Below are positions 1 to 8,740 of a stretch of 64,000 nucleotides of DNA, one piece after another; positions within the stretch are counted from its first letter, which is position 1, and the number at the start of each line of letters is the position of its first letter. The position numbers and the translations under genes were made by a program. Under the pieces are notes generated by a model. The model was not told the origin of the DNA. It ran no database searches and saw only the letters and a program-made list of their open reading frames with translations. The DNA is from Pseudomonadota bacterium (lineage in GTDB: Bacteria; Pseudomonadota; Gammaproteobacteria; Burkholderiales; Burkholderiaceae_F): positions 62,001 through 126,000 of the forward strand of contig JAKOQB010000005.1 of NCBI GenBank assembly GCA_029778535.1, read 5' to 3'.

Positions 1-395
1 GGCACGATCCGCACCTCGACCGGCAGCATCAGCGTGACGAAGATCATCCAGAAGAAGAACATGCGACCGGGAAAGCGGAAGTACACGATCGCGAACGCCG
101 ACAGCAGCGAAATTGCGATCTTGCCGGCGGGAACGGCGAGCGCGACGATCAGGCTCACCAGCATCATGTGCGCGACCGGCGCGGCCGCGGTGCGCTCCGA
201 ACCCGAGGTCAGCACCGCGGTGTAGTTGCGGATCAGTTCCTTGCCCGGCACCAGCGACATCGGGACCTTGACGATCTGCTCGAACGTCTGCGTCGAAGCG
301 ACGAAGGTCACGTAGACGGGCAGTGCGACCACGATCACGCCGAGCGCGAGGATCGCGTAGGCGAGCAGGTCCAGTGCCGGGCGCCGCTCGACCAT
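1..395 (-). CDS. ugpE: Glycerol-3-phosphate ABC transporter permease UgpE (partial, C-terminus outside window)
   Basis: This is the second membrane permease of the Ugp importer, which carries sn-glycerol-3-phosphate or glycerophosphodiesters across the inner membrane. The reading frame starts with [19 protein letters not shown] and continues through a first membrane segment and a periplasmic stretch to an EVRIVP-like region at the window edge, so about 131 residues are visible. Its ATG overlaps the ugpA stop by one base (TGATG), indicating translational coupling. The EAA loop that contacts the ATPase lies beyond the window. Assignment rests on operon position after ugpB-ugpA and the family-like N-terminus. 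Confidence 0.88.
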   Translation of the reverse strand, partial: MVERRPALDLLAYAILALGVIVVALPVYVTFVASTQTFEQIVKVPMSLVPGKELIRNYTAVLTSGSERTAAAPVAHMMLVSLIVALAVPAGKIAISLLSAFAIVYFRFPGRMFFFWMIFVTLMLPVEVRIV

Positions 396-1276
396 CAGTA
401 CTGCACCTTGCGCTCGATGTAGCGGAACTGCACCACCGTGAGCGCGATCACGATCGCCATCAGGATCACCGACTGTGCGGCGGAACTGCCGAGGTCGAGC
501 CCCTTGAAGCCGTCCTGGAACACCTTGTAGACGAGGTTGGTGGTCGACTGCCCCGGACCGCCCTGCGTGGCCGCGTCGATGATGCCGAACGTGTCGAAGA
601 ACGCGAACACGATGTTGACGACCAGCAGGAAGAACGTGGTCGGCGACAGCAGCGGGAACACGATGGTCCGGAAGCGCCGCGCCGGCCCCGCCCCGTCGAT
701 CGCGGCCGCCTCGATCAGCGACTTCGGGATCGACTGCAGCCCGGCGATGAAGAAGAGGAAGTTGTAGGAAATCTGCTTCCATACCGCGGCGATCACCACC
801 AGCGCCATCGCCTGCCGGCTGTCGAGCAGGTGGTTCCAGGTGATGCCGATGCGGTCGAGCCACCACGGCAGGATGCCGATCGCCGGGCTGAACATGAACA
901 CCCACAGCACGCCGGCGACCGCGGGCGCAACCGCGTACGGCCAGATCAGCAGCGTGCGGAACACGAGCGCGCCGCGCACGATGTGATCGGCCATCACTGC
1001 CAGCAACAGCGACAGCGTGAGCCCGATCGACGCGACCAGCACCGAGAAGACCGCGGTCACGCCGAACGACGCGCGGTAGCTCTCGTCGTGCAACAGGTGG
1101 CGGAAGTTCTCCAGACCTACGAACTGCACGCTGGTGCCGAACGGATCCTGCAGCAGCAGCGACTGATAGACGGTCTCCGCCGCCGGCCAGAAAAAGAACA
1201 CGACCGTGACCGCGAGCTGCGGCGCGAGCAGCGCGTACGGCAGCCAGCGCGAGCGGAAGACGACGCGCTTTTCCAA
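395..1276 (-). CDS. ugpA: Glycerol-3-phosphate ABC transporter permease UgpA
   Basis: A 293-residue inner-membrane permease, normal length for UgpA. About six hydrophobic segments are visible, and the cytoplasmic EAA signature, with its conserved EAA and DGA residues, lies at about 189-208; this loop docks on the ATPase UgpC. It pairs with UgpE to form the channel fed by the periplasmic protein UgpB. The gene lies 155 bases downstream of ugpB, and that gap holds a palindromic repeat, so the two may be partly uncoupled. The ATPase gene ugpC is not in view and may follow ugpE beyond the window. Confidence 0.93.
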   Translation of the reverse strand: MEKRVVFRSRWLPYALLAPQLAVTVVFFFWPAAETVYQSLLLQDPFGTSVQFVGLENFRHLLHDESYRASFGVTAVFSVLVASIGLTLSLLLAVMADHIVRGALVFRTLLIWPYAVAPAVAGVLWVFMFSPAIGILPWWLDRIGITWNHLLDSRQAMALVVIAAVWKQISYNFLFFIAGLQSIPKSLIEAAAIDGAGPARRFRTIVFPLLSPTTFFLLVVNIVFAFFDTFGIIDAATQGGPGQSTTNLVYKVFQDGFKGLDLGSSAAQSVILMAIVIALTVVQFRYIERKVQY

Positions 1277-1316
1277 GGCAGATCAGCGCAGAATCTCGGT
1301 TCCGATTTCCGATCGT

Positions 1317-1388
1317 GTCGTCCCCGCGGAAGCGGGGACCCAGTGAGCGCGGCCAAGAACTGGATTCCCGCCTGCGCGGGAATGACAC
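1317..1388. repeat. Dispersed palindromic repeat, family R1, copy A
   Basis: This sits in the ugpB-ugpA gap. It consists of two GC-rich hairpins: CCCCGCGGAAGCGGGG at about 1322-1337, and CCCGCCTGCGCGGG at about 1368-1381 followed by AATGAC. The outer ends GTCGTCCCC and GGGAATGAC are near-complementary, so the whole unit can fold as one structure. Similar units occur at 18902, 25461 and 48288. Such intergenic palindromes are common in high-GC proteobacteria. Here it may act as a processing or attenuation site between the abundant binding protein and the permeases. Confidence 0.75.
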
Positions 1389-1431
1389 GTGCGGTTGCGA
1401 CGGCCGCGCGGTGCGCGAATCATGCTGTCGC

Positions 1432-2748
1432 TCAGGATCGGCCCTGGCTCACCTTCTGGAAGCGCTCGAGCTGTTCGTTGCCGCGCTTCACCGCGTCGTC
1501 GAGCGCCTGCTTGGGCGTCTTCTTGCCGCCCCAGACGTTCTCGAGTTCTTCCTCCATGATGGCGCGGATCTGCACCATGTTGCCCAGGCGCAGCCCGCGC
1601 GACTTGTCGGTCGTCTTCACGATCATCTGCTGCACCGATACGTCGGTGCCTGGGTTCTTGTCGTAGAAGCCGGACTTCTTCGTCACTTCGTACGCAGCGA
1701 GCGTGATCGGCAGGTAGCCGGTGTCCTGGTGCCACGTGGCCTGGACCTCGGGCTGCGACAGGTACGCGAAGAAGCGGCCGACGCACTGGTACTCCTCCTT
1801 CTTCTTGCCTGCAAACACCCACAGGCTGGCGCCGCCGATGATCGTGTTCTGCGGCGCGCCCTTGACGTCCGGGTAGTACGGCAGCGTCGAGATGCCGAAG
1901 TCGGCCTTCAGCGTGCTCTTGGTGAGGCCGTAGATCGCCGACGACGCCGTCGTCATCGCGCATTCGCCGCTGGAGAATTTGGCGTCGCCCGCCGCGCCGC
2001 GCCCGCCGTAGACGAAGATGCCCTGCTTGGCGAGGTTGGCGAGGTTTTCGATGTGGCGCACGAACAGCGGTCCATTGATCTCGAGGCGCGCGTCGAGACC
2101 GCCGAAGCCGTTGTCCTTGGTCGCGAACAAGGTGTTGTGCCAGGCGCTGAAGCTTTCGAGATGCGTCCACGTCTGCCACGACGTCGTCAGCGGGCACTTG
2201 TGGCCGGCGGCCTTCAGCTTGGCGCCGGCCGCGGCGACCTCGGCCCAGGTCTTCGGCGGCTTGTTCGGGTCGAGCCCTGCCGCCTTGAACGCATCCTTGT
2301 TCCAGAAGAAGACGGTGGTCGAGCTGTTGAACGGGAACGACACCATGTCGCCCTTCGGCGACGTGTAGTAACTCGCGACCGCGGGGATGTACGCCTTCGG
2401 GTCCCACTTGGCGCCGCTTTCGCGCATCACCTCGGCGACCGGCTTGATCGCCTTCGAGTACATCATCGTCGCGGTCCCGACCTCGTACACCTGCAGCACG
2501 TGCGGCGCGGTGCCGGCGCGGTACGCGGCGATCGCCGCGGTCATCGAATCGTCATAGCTGCCCTTGAACACCGCGTTGACCTTGCACTGGTTCTGCGTCG
2601 CGTTGAAGCCCTTGGCCAGGTTGTTGACGCGGTCGTTGTTCACGCCGGTCATCGAGTGCCACCACTGGATTTCGGTCTGCGCGTTCGCGGCGGGCAGCGC
2701 GCCAACGCCGAAGGCGGCGAGCGCCGCGAGCATCGTCTTGCGTAGCAT
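1432..2748 (-). CDS. ugpB: sn-glycerol-3-phosphate-binding periplasmic protein UgpB
   Basis: A 438-residue solute-binding protein, the usual UgpB length. Residues 1-23 form a Sec signal peptide ending ANA before QTEIQWWHSM; the WWHSM stretch followed by a VNNL segment is typical of UgpB. It captures glycerol-3-phosphate in the periplasm and delivers it to UgpAE. The start is supported by AGGAG seven bases upstream of the ATG. It is first in a ugpB-ugpA-ugpE operon read leftwards and is divergent from ubiA. Phosphate-dependent control is known for ugp in other bacteria, but I could not identify a Pho box here. Confidence 0.94.
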   Translation of the reverse strand: MLRKTMLAALAAFGVGALPAANAQTEIQWWHSMTGVNNDRVNNLAKGFNATQNQCKVNAVFKGSYDDSMTAAIAAYRAGTAPHVLQVYEVGTATMMYSKAIKPVAEVMRESGAKWDPKAYIPAVASYYTSPKGDMVSFPFNSSTTVFFWNKDAFKAAGLDPNKPPKTWAEVAAAGAKLKAAGHKCPLTTSWQTWTHLESFSAWHNTLFATKDNGFGGLDARLEINGPLFVRHIENLANLAKQGIFVYGGRGAAGDAKFSSGECAMTTASSAIYGLTKSTLKADFGISTLPYYPDVKGAPQNTIIGGASLWVFAGKKKEEYQCVGRFFAYLSQPEVQATWHQDTGYLPITLAAYEVTKKSGFYDKNPGTDVSVQQMIVKTTDKSRGLRLGNMVQIRAIMEEELENVWGGKKTPKQALDDAVKRGNEQLERFQKVSQGRS

Positions 2749-2807
2749 CGTGATCTCCTGGTTGAACCGGATTGTTCTTTACGTCGTTCGGGCCGAGGCG
2801 TGTTGAT

Positions 2808-2845
2808 CGGCGGCAATTCGCGGCGGCAATTCGCGGCGGCGATTG
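2808..2845. repeat. 13-bp tandem repeat in the ugpB-ubiA divergent spacer
   Basis: Two exact copies of CGGCGGCAATTCG (2808-2820 and 2821-2833) are followed by a partial, diverged third copy. It lies upstream of ugpB, in the region that must hold the promoters of both divergent genes. It could be a repeated protein-binding site or simple slippage. Confidence 0.6.
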
Positions 2846-2969
2846 TCGCGCGCGGCGCGGCGCGCGGACAACCCCTGGCGCGCTGCGTCGCGCGGACAGT
2901 CACTTACATGCGCCACGAGGCTGTTAGCATGCCCGGTCGGCTGCCCGGCTGCCGTCGGCTTGATTCCTC

Positions 2970-3830
2970 ATGCTGCGCGACCGTCTGATCCTGTATTCGC
3001 GGCTGACCCGGCTCGACAAGCCGATCGGCACGCTGCTGCTGCTGTGGCCGACGCTGACCGCGCTGTGGATCGCGTCCGACGGCCCGCCTTCCGCACTGCA
3101 TCTGGCGATCTTCGTGATCGGAACGCTGCTGATGCGCTCGGCCGGCTGCGCCGTCAACGATGTCGCCGACCGCGACTTCGACGGGCATGTGAAGCGCACG
3201 GCCGACCGCGTGGTCGCCAGCGGCAAGGTCTCGCCCGCCGAGGCGCTGCTGGTCGCGCTGGTGCTGACGCTCGCCGCCGCGCTGCTGCTGATCCCGCTGA
3301 ATCTGCTGACGTTCGCGCTCGCGGTCGTCGGCGTTGCAGTGGCGTCCAGCTATCCGCTGTTCAAGCGCTTCTTCCCGCTGCCGCAGGCGTATCTGGCGAT
3401 CGCGTTCTCGTTCGGCATCCCGATGGCATTCGCCGCGGTGCTCGACAGGGTGACGCCGATCGGCTGGTGGCTGTTCACCGCGAACCTGTTCTGGGTCGTC
3501 GCGTACGACACCGAGTACGCAATGGTCGATCGCGAAGACGACATCCGCATCGGGCTGCGCTCGTCGGCGATCCTGTTCGGCCGCGCCGACGTGGCCGCGG
3601 TTATGGCCTGCTACGGCGCGTGCCTGTCGCTGCTGCTGGTGGTCGGCGCGAGCGCGCAGTTCGGCTGGCCGTACTCCGCCGGCTGGCTCGGCGCGCTCGG
3701 CTGCGCGCTCTATCACTTTCTTCTGATCCGCGGCCGCGACCGCGACGCGTGCTTCCGCGCGTTCCGCCACAACCAGTGGTTCGGCTTCGCGATCTTCGCC
3801 GGCGTGGCAGCCGACTACGCGCTGCGGTGA
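2970..3830 (+). CDS. ubiA: 4-hydroxybenzoate polyprenyltransferase UbiA
   Basis: An integral-membrane prenyltransferase of 286 residues that attaches the polyprenyl tail to 4-hydroxybenzoate, a committed step of ubiquinone synthesis. Both Mg-diphosphate-binding motifs are present: NDVADRDFD at 63-71 and [12 protein letters not shown] at 180-191, each followed by several hydrophobic segments. The N-terminal [14 protein letters not shown] is typical of bacterial UbiA. It appears monocistronic: no ubiC is next to it, and it converges with proC across a short repeat-filled gap. Confidence 0.95.
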   Translation: MLRDRLILYSRLTRLDKPIGTLLLLWPTLTALWIASDGPPSALHLAIFVIGTLLMRSAGCAVNDVADRDFDGHVKRTADRVVASGKVSPAEALLVALVLTLAAALLLIPLNLLTFALAVVGVAVASSYPLFKRFFPLPQAYLAIAFSFGIPMAFAAVLDRVTPIGWWLFTANLFWVVAYDTEYAMVDREDDIRIGLRSSAILFGRADVAAVMACYGACLSLLLVVGASAQFGWPYSAGWLGALGCALYHFLLIRGRDRDACFRAFRHNQWFGFAIFAGVAADYALR

Positions 3831-3836
3831 GGTGGG

Positions 3837-3905
3837 GATTGCGGATTGCGGATTACGCGGGGAGGCAACGACCAACGAGCAACGGACAACGAGCAACGGA
3901 CAACG
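3837..3905. repeat. Two adjacent heptanucleotide tandem arrays between ubiA and proC
   Basis: Bases 3837-3857 hold three units of GATTGCG (the third is GATTACG). Bases 3871-3905 hold five units of the type NNCAACG (ACCAACG, AGCAACG, GACAACG, AGCAACG, GACAACG). The arrays almost fill the 77-base gap between the convergent ubiA and proC genes. No terminator hairpin with a T-run is visible there. Confidence 0.85.
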
Positions 3906-3907
3906 AA

Positions 3908-4735
3908 TCACGCCCCGTCCCTGCCGAACTCGTCCCCGAGTTCCGCCGCGCGCGCGCGCGCCGCGAGCACGGCGTCGACGATCTTGCGCTTGAGCTGATC
4001 GGCGTCCATCCGGGCGATCGCGGCGGCGGTCGTTCCGCCCCTGGAGGTCACGCGCGCGCGCAGCACCTCCAGCGGCTCGTCCGAGCTGCCCGCCAGATGC
4101 GCGGCGCCTGCGACGGTTTCGACCGCGAAGCGGCGCGCCTGCTCCGTCGTGAAACCCATCTCGACGCCCGCCGCGACCAGCGCTTCGATGAAGTAGTACA
4201 CGTACGCCGGCCCGCTGCCCGACAGCGCGGTCACCGCGTCGAGCGCCGCGTCGTCGCCGACCCGGACCACGCTGCCCGCGGCGGACAGGATGCGTTCGGC
4301 CAGCTCGAGCTGCGCCTCGCTGACACCGCCGAGCGCCGCCATGCCGGTGATGCCTTTGCCGACCAGCGCGGGCGTGTTCGGCATCGCGCGCACGATGCAC
4401 TGCGTGCCGAGCCAGCGCGCGAGATCGGACGCGCGGATGCCCGCCGCGATCGACAGCACGAGCTGCGCGCCGATGAAGGGCCGCAGCGCGGCGCACAGAT
4501 CCTTCATCTGCTGCGGCTTGACCGCGAGCACGAGCACATCGGCGCGCGCCAGCGATGCGTCCGGTGCCGCAGCCGCGGCGATGCCGAACTCACGCTGCAA
4601 CGCGCTGCGGCGCGCGGCGTCGATCTCGACCGCGGTGATCGCGGCGGCCGGGGTGCCGGCGCGCAGCAGCCCGCCGATCAGCGCACCGGCCATGTTGCCA
4701 CCGCCGAGGAAGCAGATGCGGGACGTCGGGCTCAT
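3908..4735 (-). CDS. proC: Pyrroline-5-carboxylate reductase ProC
   Basis: A 275-residue cytoplasmic enzyme that reduces pyrroline-5-carboxylate to proline with NAD(P)H, the last step of proline synthesis. The Rossmann nucleotide-binding motif GGGNMAG is at 11-17, VKPQ at 72-75, and the family signature LSGSGPAY at 171-178. Its start overlaps the stop of the upstream helical-repeat gene by four bases, so it is the last gene of a yggS-hypothetical-proC operon. proA, which acts one step earlier, is about 8 kb away in a separate operon. Confidence 0.95.
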   Translation of the reverse strand: MSPTSRICFLGGGNMAGALIGGLLRAGTPAAAITAVEIDAARRSALQREFGIAAAAAPDASLARADVLVLAVKPQQMKDLCAALRPFIGAQLVLSIAAGIRASDLARWLGTQCIVRAMPNTPALVGKGITGMAALGGVSEAQLELAERILSAAGSVVRVGDDAALDAVTALSGSGPAYVYYFIEALVAAGVEMGFTTEQARRFAVETVAGAAHLAGSSDEPLEVLRARVTSRGGTTAAAIARMDADQLKRKIVDAVLAARARAAELGDEFGRDGA

Positions 4736-5619
4736 GGGGCGGCACCGAAGAGTTCGTTGGTGTCCATCGTGTAGTAGTTGCGCAGGTCGTCGGCGAAGGT
4801 GGCGGCCAGCGCGTCGGCCTGCGCGCGTGCCGCGTGCGCGCCCGCCGCGTCGCCCGAGCGGGCCAGCGCGGCGGCCAGCGGCTGCAGCAGGAACGCGCGC
4901 TCGACCACATCGTTGCCGTTCGCCGTCACCAGCGTCAGCCCGCGGCGCGCCGCGGCGCGCGCGTGTTCATGGTCGCCGATCCGCAGCGCGACCTTGGCGC
5001 ACAGGTAATCGGCGCGCTCGCGCTCGAGCCATTGCCCGGCGCGGTACCAGAACACGCGCGCCGCCTCCGCGCCGTGGTTCAGCGCGCCGCGCAGCGGCGC
5101 CTCGACCGGCGCGGGCGGGCTCGCGACGAGCAGCCGGCTGGTGACGTTGTTGAAGGTTGCCGCAAAGCCGGCGTCGACGCTGCTGCGATCGAAGCCGATC
5201 GCCTGCTGCGCGAGCTGGGCGAACTCGACCGCGTGCCGCGCGCTGTCGGCGATCCAGTTCAGCGTCGACAGCCGCGCCAGCGCCGCGCAGACATGCTCGG
5301 GCGCACTGCTGCGCTCGACCAGATACCCGCGCGCGCGTGCGAAGGCAGCCGCATCGCCGGCGAGGTCGGCCGCCGCGGCCCAGTGGCGCGCGATGCCGAG
5401 CGGCGCATCGGCGCGCGCGGCCAGGCGCGCCAGATACGACGCGGCCGCCTGCCAGCGGCCGAACTTCTCGCCGAGCACGTGATTGAGCAGGAAGCCGAGC
5501 AGCGGCAGCTTGTCGGCCGGCACCTGCGCGTGATCGAGCGCGCTGAGCCGCGCGGCCGCCTCGTCGGGCGCGTCGTCGTGGATGCGGTCGATCTCCTCGA
5601 GTTCGGCGGCAGGCGTCAT
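4732..5619 (-). CDS. Conserved hypothetical helical-repeat (TPR-like) protein between yggS and proC
   Basis: A 295-residue, Ala/Leu/Arg-rich, almost wholly helical protein without a signal peptide or membrane segment; helix-turn-helix spacing suggests divergent TPR-like repeats. I chose the ATG of MTPAAELEEIDR, because upstream codons in frame run into yggS. The start lies 13 bases after the yggS stop, and the end overlaps proC by four bases, so it is co-translated with both. No catalytic motif is recognisable. A scaffold or regulatory partner for proline or PLP metabolism is possible but is inference from position only. Confidence 0.75.
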   Translation of the reverse strand: MTPAAELEEIDRIHDDAPDEAAARLSALDHAQVPADKLPLLGFLLNHVLGEKFGRWQAAASYLARLAARADAPLGIARHWAAAADLAGDAAAFARARGYLVERSSAPEHVCAALARLSTLNWIADSARHAVEFAQLAQQAIGFDRSSVDAGFAATFNNVTSRLLVASPPAPVEAPLRGALNHGAEAARVFWYRAGQWLERERADYLCAKVALRIGDHEHARAAARRGLTLVTANGNDVVERAFLLQPLAAALARSGDAAGAHAARAQADALAATFADDLRNYYTMDTNELFGAAP

Positions 5620-5632
5620 CGTGAGGTCCAGT

Positions 5633-6340
5633 CTATCGCCGCGCACCGAAGATCGCGGTGCCGATCCGCACCATCGTCGAGCCTTCGGCGATCGCCGCCT
5701 CGAGGTCGTCGGACATGCCCATCGACAGCGTGTCGAGCCGCAATCCACCGGCGCGCAGCTCGTCGAACAGGCCGCGCAGCCGCGCGAACGCCGCGCGCTG
5801 CTGCCGCGGGTCGGTCGTCGGCGCCGGGATCGCCATCAGTCCGCGCAACCGCAGCCGCGGCAGCGCCGCGATCGAGGCGGCGAGCGCAGGCACCTCATCC
5901 GGCGCCGCGCCGCTCTTGCTGGCCTCGCCGCTGATGTTGACCTGCAGCAGCACGTTCAGCGGCGGCCGTTCTTCACTCCGCTGCTCGGACAGGCGCTGCG
6001 CGATCTTCAACCGGTCGACCGACTGCACCCAGTCGAAGTGCGCGGCGAGCGCGCGCGTCTTGTTGCTCTGGATCGGCCCGATGAAGTGCCATGTCAGTTC
6101 GAGCTCGGGTGCGAGTGCGCGCAGTTGCGCGGCCTTGTCGAGGGCTTCCTGCACGTAGTTCTCGCCGAAGTCGTGCTGCCCGCAGCGCGCTGCGGCCACC
6201 ACCGCGGCGGCGCCGAAGGTCTTGCTGACGGCAATCAGGCGCACCGAATCGGCCGTTCGTTGTACGGCCTGTGCGGCCGCGTTAATCCGTTCGTGCACTC
6301 GGCGCAGATTCGCTTGCAAGCACTCGTCCAAAGTGGACAT
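5633..6340 (-). CDS. yggS: PLP homeostasis protein YggS (PLPBP/PROSC family)
   Basis: A 235-residue cytoplasmic protein resembling the barrel domain of alanine racemase. It binds pyridoxal phosphate and buffers its level without known catalysis. The PLP lysine is K40 in the VSKT motif; HFIGPIQSNK at 85-94 and the later SMGMSDDLEAAI phosphate-binding stretch are both diagnostic. The yggS-proC association is widespread in bacteria. It is the first gene of the operon and is divergent from pilT, with a 99-base spacer between the two starts. Confidence 0.94.
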   Translation of the reverse strand: MSTLDECLQANLRRVHERINAAAQAVQRTADSVRLIAVSKTFGAAAVVAAARCGQHDFGENYVQEALDKAAQLRALAPELELTWHFIGPIQSNKTRALAAHFDWVQSVDRLKIAQRLSEQRSEERPPLNVLLQVNISGEASKSGAAPDEVPALAASIAALPRLRLRGLMAIPAPTTDPRQQRAAFARLRGLFDELRAGGLRLDTLSMGMSDDLEAAIAEGSTMVRIGTAIFGARR

Positions 6341-6369
6341 AATGGTTTTGAAACGCCTGCTAGGGTCTT

Positions 6370-6399
6370 GTCCCGTCTGCGTTTTTTTTCGAACGGGAC
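6370..6399. other. Inverted repeat with T-rich loop in the yggS-pilT divergent spacer
   Basis: The arms GTCCCGT (6370-6376) and ACGGGAC (6393-6399) flank a 16-base loop containing eight consecutive T. It lies between two divergent genes, so a terminator role is unlikely. It may be an operator or a leader hairpin. Confidence 0.45.
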
Positions 6400-6439
6400 C
6401 GGATTGCAGCGCCGGCGATCACCGCAACCGGCAGCGCAC

Positions 6440-7483
6440 ATGGACATCTCCGAACTGCTTGCATTCTCCGTCAAAAACAAGGCGTCCGACCTGCACCTGT
6501 CGGCCGGGCTGCCGCCGATGATTCGCGTGCATGGCGACGTGAGGCGCATCAACCTCCCGCCGCTTGAGCACAAGGACGTGCACGCGATGATCTACGACAT
6601 CATGAACGACGCGCAGCGCAAGGTGTTCGACGAGAACCTCGAGTGCGACTTCTCGTTCGACCTGCCGGGGCTGGCGCGCTTTCGCGTCAACGCGTTCATG
6701 CAGGACCGCGGCGCCGCCGCGGTGCTGCGGACGATCCCGTCGCGCGTGCTTTCGCTGGAGGAGCTGAACGCGCCGCGGTCGTTCGCCGAATTCTCGCTGA
6801 AGCCGCGCGGGCTGGTGCTGTGCACGGGGCCGACCGGCTCGGGCAAGTCGACCACGCTGGCCGCGATGTGCGATCACGTGAACAACCATCTGTACGGCCA
6901 CATCCTGACGATCGAGGACCCGATCGAGTTCGTGCACGAGAGCCGCAAGTGCGTGATCAACCAGCGCGAGGTCGGGCCGCACACACTGTCGTTCGCCAAC
7001 GCGCTGCGCTCCGCGCTGCGCGAGGACCCGGACGTGATCCTGGTCGGCGAGCTGCGCGACCTGGAGACCATCCGCCTGGCGCTGACCGCGGCCGAGACCG
7101 GCCACCTGGTGTTCGGCACGCTGCACACCTCGAGCGCGGCGAAGACGATCGACCGCATGGTCGACGTGTTCCCGGCGGCGGAGAAGGAGATGGTGCGCGC
7201 GATGCTGTCGGAGTCGCTGGTCGCGGTGATCTCGCAGTCGCTGCTGAAGCTGAAGGATGGCAGCGGGCGGGTGGCTGCGCACGAGATCATGGTCGGCACG
7301 CCCGCGATCCGCAACCTGATCCGCGAGAACAAGGTGGCGCAGATGTACTCGATGATCCAGACCGGCAGCCAGTTCGGCATGCAGACGCTCGACCAGAACC
7401 TGATGGACCTGGTACGCCGCAACGTCGTCGCGATCGGCGAAGCGCGGCAGTACGCGAAGCAGCCCGAGACGTTCGTCGGCTAG
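6440..7483 (+). CDS. pilT: Type IV pilus twitching motility retraction ATPase PilT
   Basis: A 347-residue hexameric ATPase that depolymerises type IV pili at the inner-membrane base, powering twitching motility and DNA uptake. Walker A GPTGSGKST is at 130-138, Walker B DVILVGELRD at 198-207, the His box TGHLVFGTLHT at 220-230, and the PilT-specific AIRNLIREN at 289-297, which is needed for retraction. The chosen ATG gives MDISELLAFSVKNKASDLHL, the standard PilT N-terminus; longer upstream codons overlap yggS antisense. pilU follows after 104 bases. Confidence 0.97.
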   Translation: MDISELLAFSVKNKASDLHLSAGLPPMIRVHGDVRRINLPPLEHKDVHAMIYDIMNDAQRKVFDENLECDFSFDLPGLARFRVNAFMQDRGAAAVLRTIPSRVLSLEELNAPRSFAEFSLKPRGLVLCTGPTGSGKSTTLAAMCDHVNNHLYGHILTIEDPIEFVHESRKCVINQREVGPHTLSFANALRSALREDPDVILVGELRDLETIRLALTAAETGHLVFGTLHTSSAAKTIDRMVDVFPAAEKEMVRAMLSESLVAVISQSLLKLKDGSGRVAAHEIMVGTPAIRNLIRENKVAQMYSMIQTGSQFGMQTLDQNLMDLVRRNVVAIGEARQYAKQPETFVG

Positions 7484-7501
7484 ATGTTCCCGCGCAACCG
7501 G

Positions 7502-7541
7502 TCCTCACCCCCGTCCCCTCTCCCATTGGGAGAGGGCAGGT
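7502..7541. repeat. Palindromic repeat, family R2, between pilT and pilU
   Basis: CCCTCTCCC and GGGAGAGGG pair around a short loop (about 7515-7537), preceded by CCTCACCCCCGT. It has the same core as the elements at 27158 inside polA and 29131 downstream of it, and more loosely at 23176. It sits in the 104-base pilT-pilU gap and could limit read-through or stabilise the upstream mRNA. Confidence 0.75.
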
Positions 7542-7587
7542 TATGGTTCTCGCTGCGCTGATGCGCGGCTCGCAAAGGTAGACGCTT

Positions 7588-8730
7588 ATGGACCGCGACC
7601 AGGCAACCCGATTCGTCCACGACCTGCTGAAGCTGCTGCTCTCCAAGAAGGGCTCGGACCTGTTCCTCACCGCGGACTTCCCGCCGGCATTCAAGATCGA
7701 CGGCCGCGTGATGCCGGTGTCGAACCAGCCGCTGACCGCGACGCACACCGCCGACCTCGTGCGCTCGATCATGAACGACCGCCAGGCCGCCGAGTTCGAG
7801 GCGACCAAGGAGTGCAACTTCGCGGTCAGCCCGACCGGCATCGGCCGCTTCCGCGTGTCGGCCTTCGTGCAGCAGGGTCACGTCGGCATCGTGTTCCGCA
7901 CGATCGCGGAGAAGATCCCGACCGCGGAAGAGATCAACATGCCGCCGATCGTCAACGAGCTGGCGATGGCCAAGCGCGGCATCGTGATGGTCGTCGGCGC
8001 GACCGGCTCGGGCAAGTCGACCACGCTGGCGGCGATGACCGGCTACCGCAACGAGAACTCGCAGGGCCACATCATCACGATCGAGGATCCGATCGAGTAC
8101 GTGCACCCGCACAGGAACTGCATCATCACGCAGCGCGAGGTCGGCGTCGACTGCGATTCCTGGCAGGTGGCGCTGAAGAACACGCTGCGGCAGGCGCCGG
8201 ACGTTATCCTGATCGGCGAGGTGCGCGACCGCGAGACGATGGAGCACGCGATCGCGTTCTCCGAGACCGGCCACCTGGTGATGTGCACGCTGCACGCGAA
8301 CTCGACCAACCAGGCGCTCGACCGCGTGATCAACTTCTTCCCCGAGGAGAAGCGCCAGCAGCTTTTGATGGATCTGTCGCTGAACCTGCGCGCGCTGATT
8401 TCGCAGCGGCTGATTCCGTTCAAGGACCGCAAGGGGCGCATCCCGGCGGTCGAGATCATGCTGAACTCGCCGCTGATCTCGGAGCTGATCTTCAAGGGCG
8501 ACGTGCCCGAGATCCGCGAGGTGATGAAGCGCTCGCGCGAGCAGGGCATGCAGACCTTCGACCAGGCGCTGTACGACCTGCACGAGAAGGAACTGATCAG
8601 CTACGAGGACGCGCTGCGCAACGCCGACTCGGTCAATGACCTGCGGCTGCAGATCAAGCTCAATTCGAAGCTGTACGGCGGCGTGCAGGGGATCCACAAG
8701 GGGATCGAGCACCTGGGGCTGACGGGCTGA
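7588..8730 (+). CDS. pilU: PilT-like accessory retraction ATPase PilU
   Basis: A 380-residue paralogue of PilT, with the usual PilU length and C-terminal extension. It has Walker A GATGSGKST at 137-145, a Walker B with ILIGEVRD and a TGHLVMCTLH box. It lacks the AIRNLIRE motif of PilT, having LNSPLISELIFKGD in that place, which separates PilU from PilT. PilU works with PilT to raise retraction force. It is downstream of pilT in the same direction, and the structural pilus genes are not in this window. Confidence 0.95.
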   Translation: MDRDQATRFVHDLLKLLLSKKGSDLFLTADFPPAFKIDGRVMPVSNQPLTATHTADLVRSIMNDRQAAEFEATKECNFAVSPTGIGRFRVSAFVQQGHVGIVFRTIAEKIPTAEEINMPPIVNELAMAKRGIVMVVGATGSGKSTTLAAMTGYRNENSQGHIITIEDPIEYVHPHRNCIITQREVGVDCDSWQVALKNTLRQAPDVILIGEVRDRETMEHAIAFSETGHLVMCTLHANSTNQALDRVINFFPEEKRQQLLMDLSLNLRALISQRLIPFKDRKGRIPAVEIMLNSPLISELIFKGDVPEIREVMKRSREQGMQTFDQALYDLHEKELISYEDALRNADSVNDLRLQIKLNSKLYGGVQGIHKGIEHLGLTG

Positions 8731-8740
8731 CGGCTGGCGC

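Noticed and set aside
3837-3905. CRISPR-like array
   Set aside because: Units are 7 bases without spacers, so it is a microsatellite and not a CRISPR array. No cas genes are seen.
2843-4774. Plus-strand long frame over ubiA and proC
   Set aside because: It is out of frame with ubiA and antisense to proC, and shows shadow composition only.
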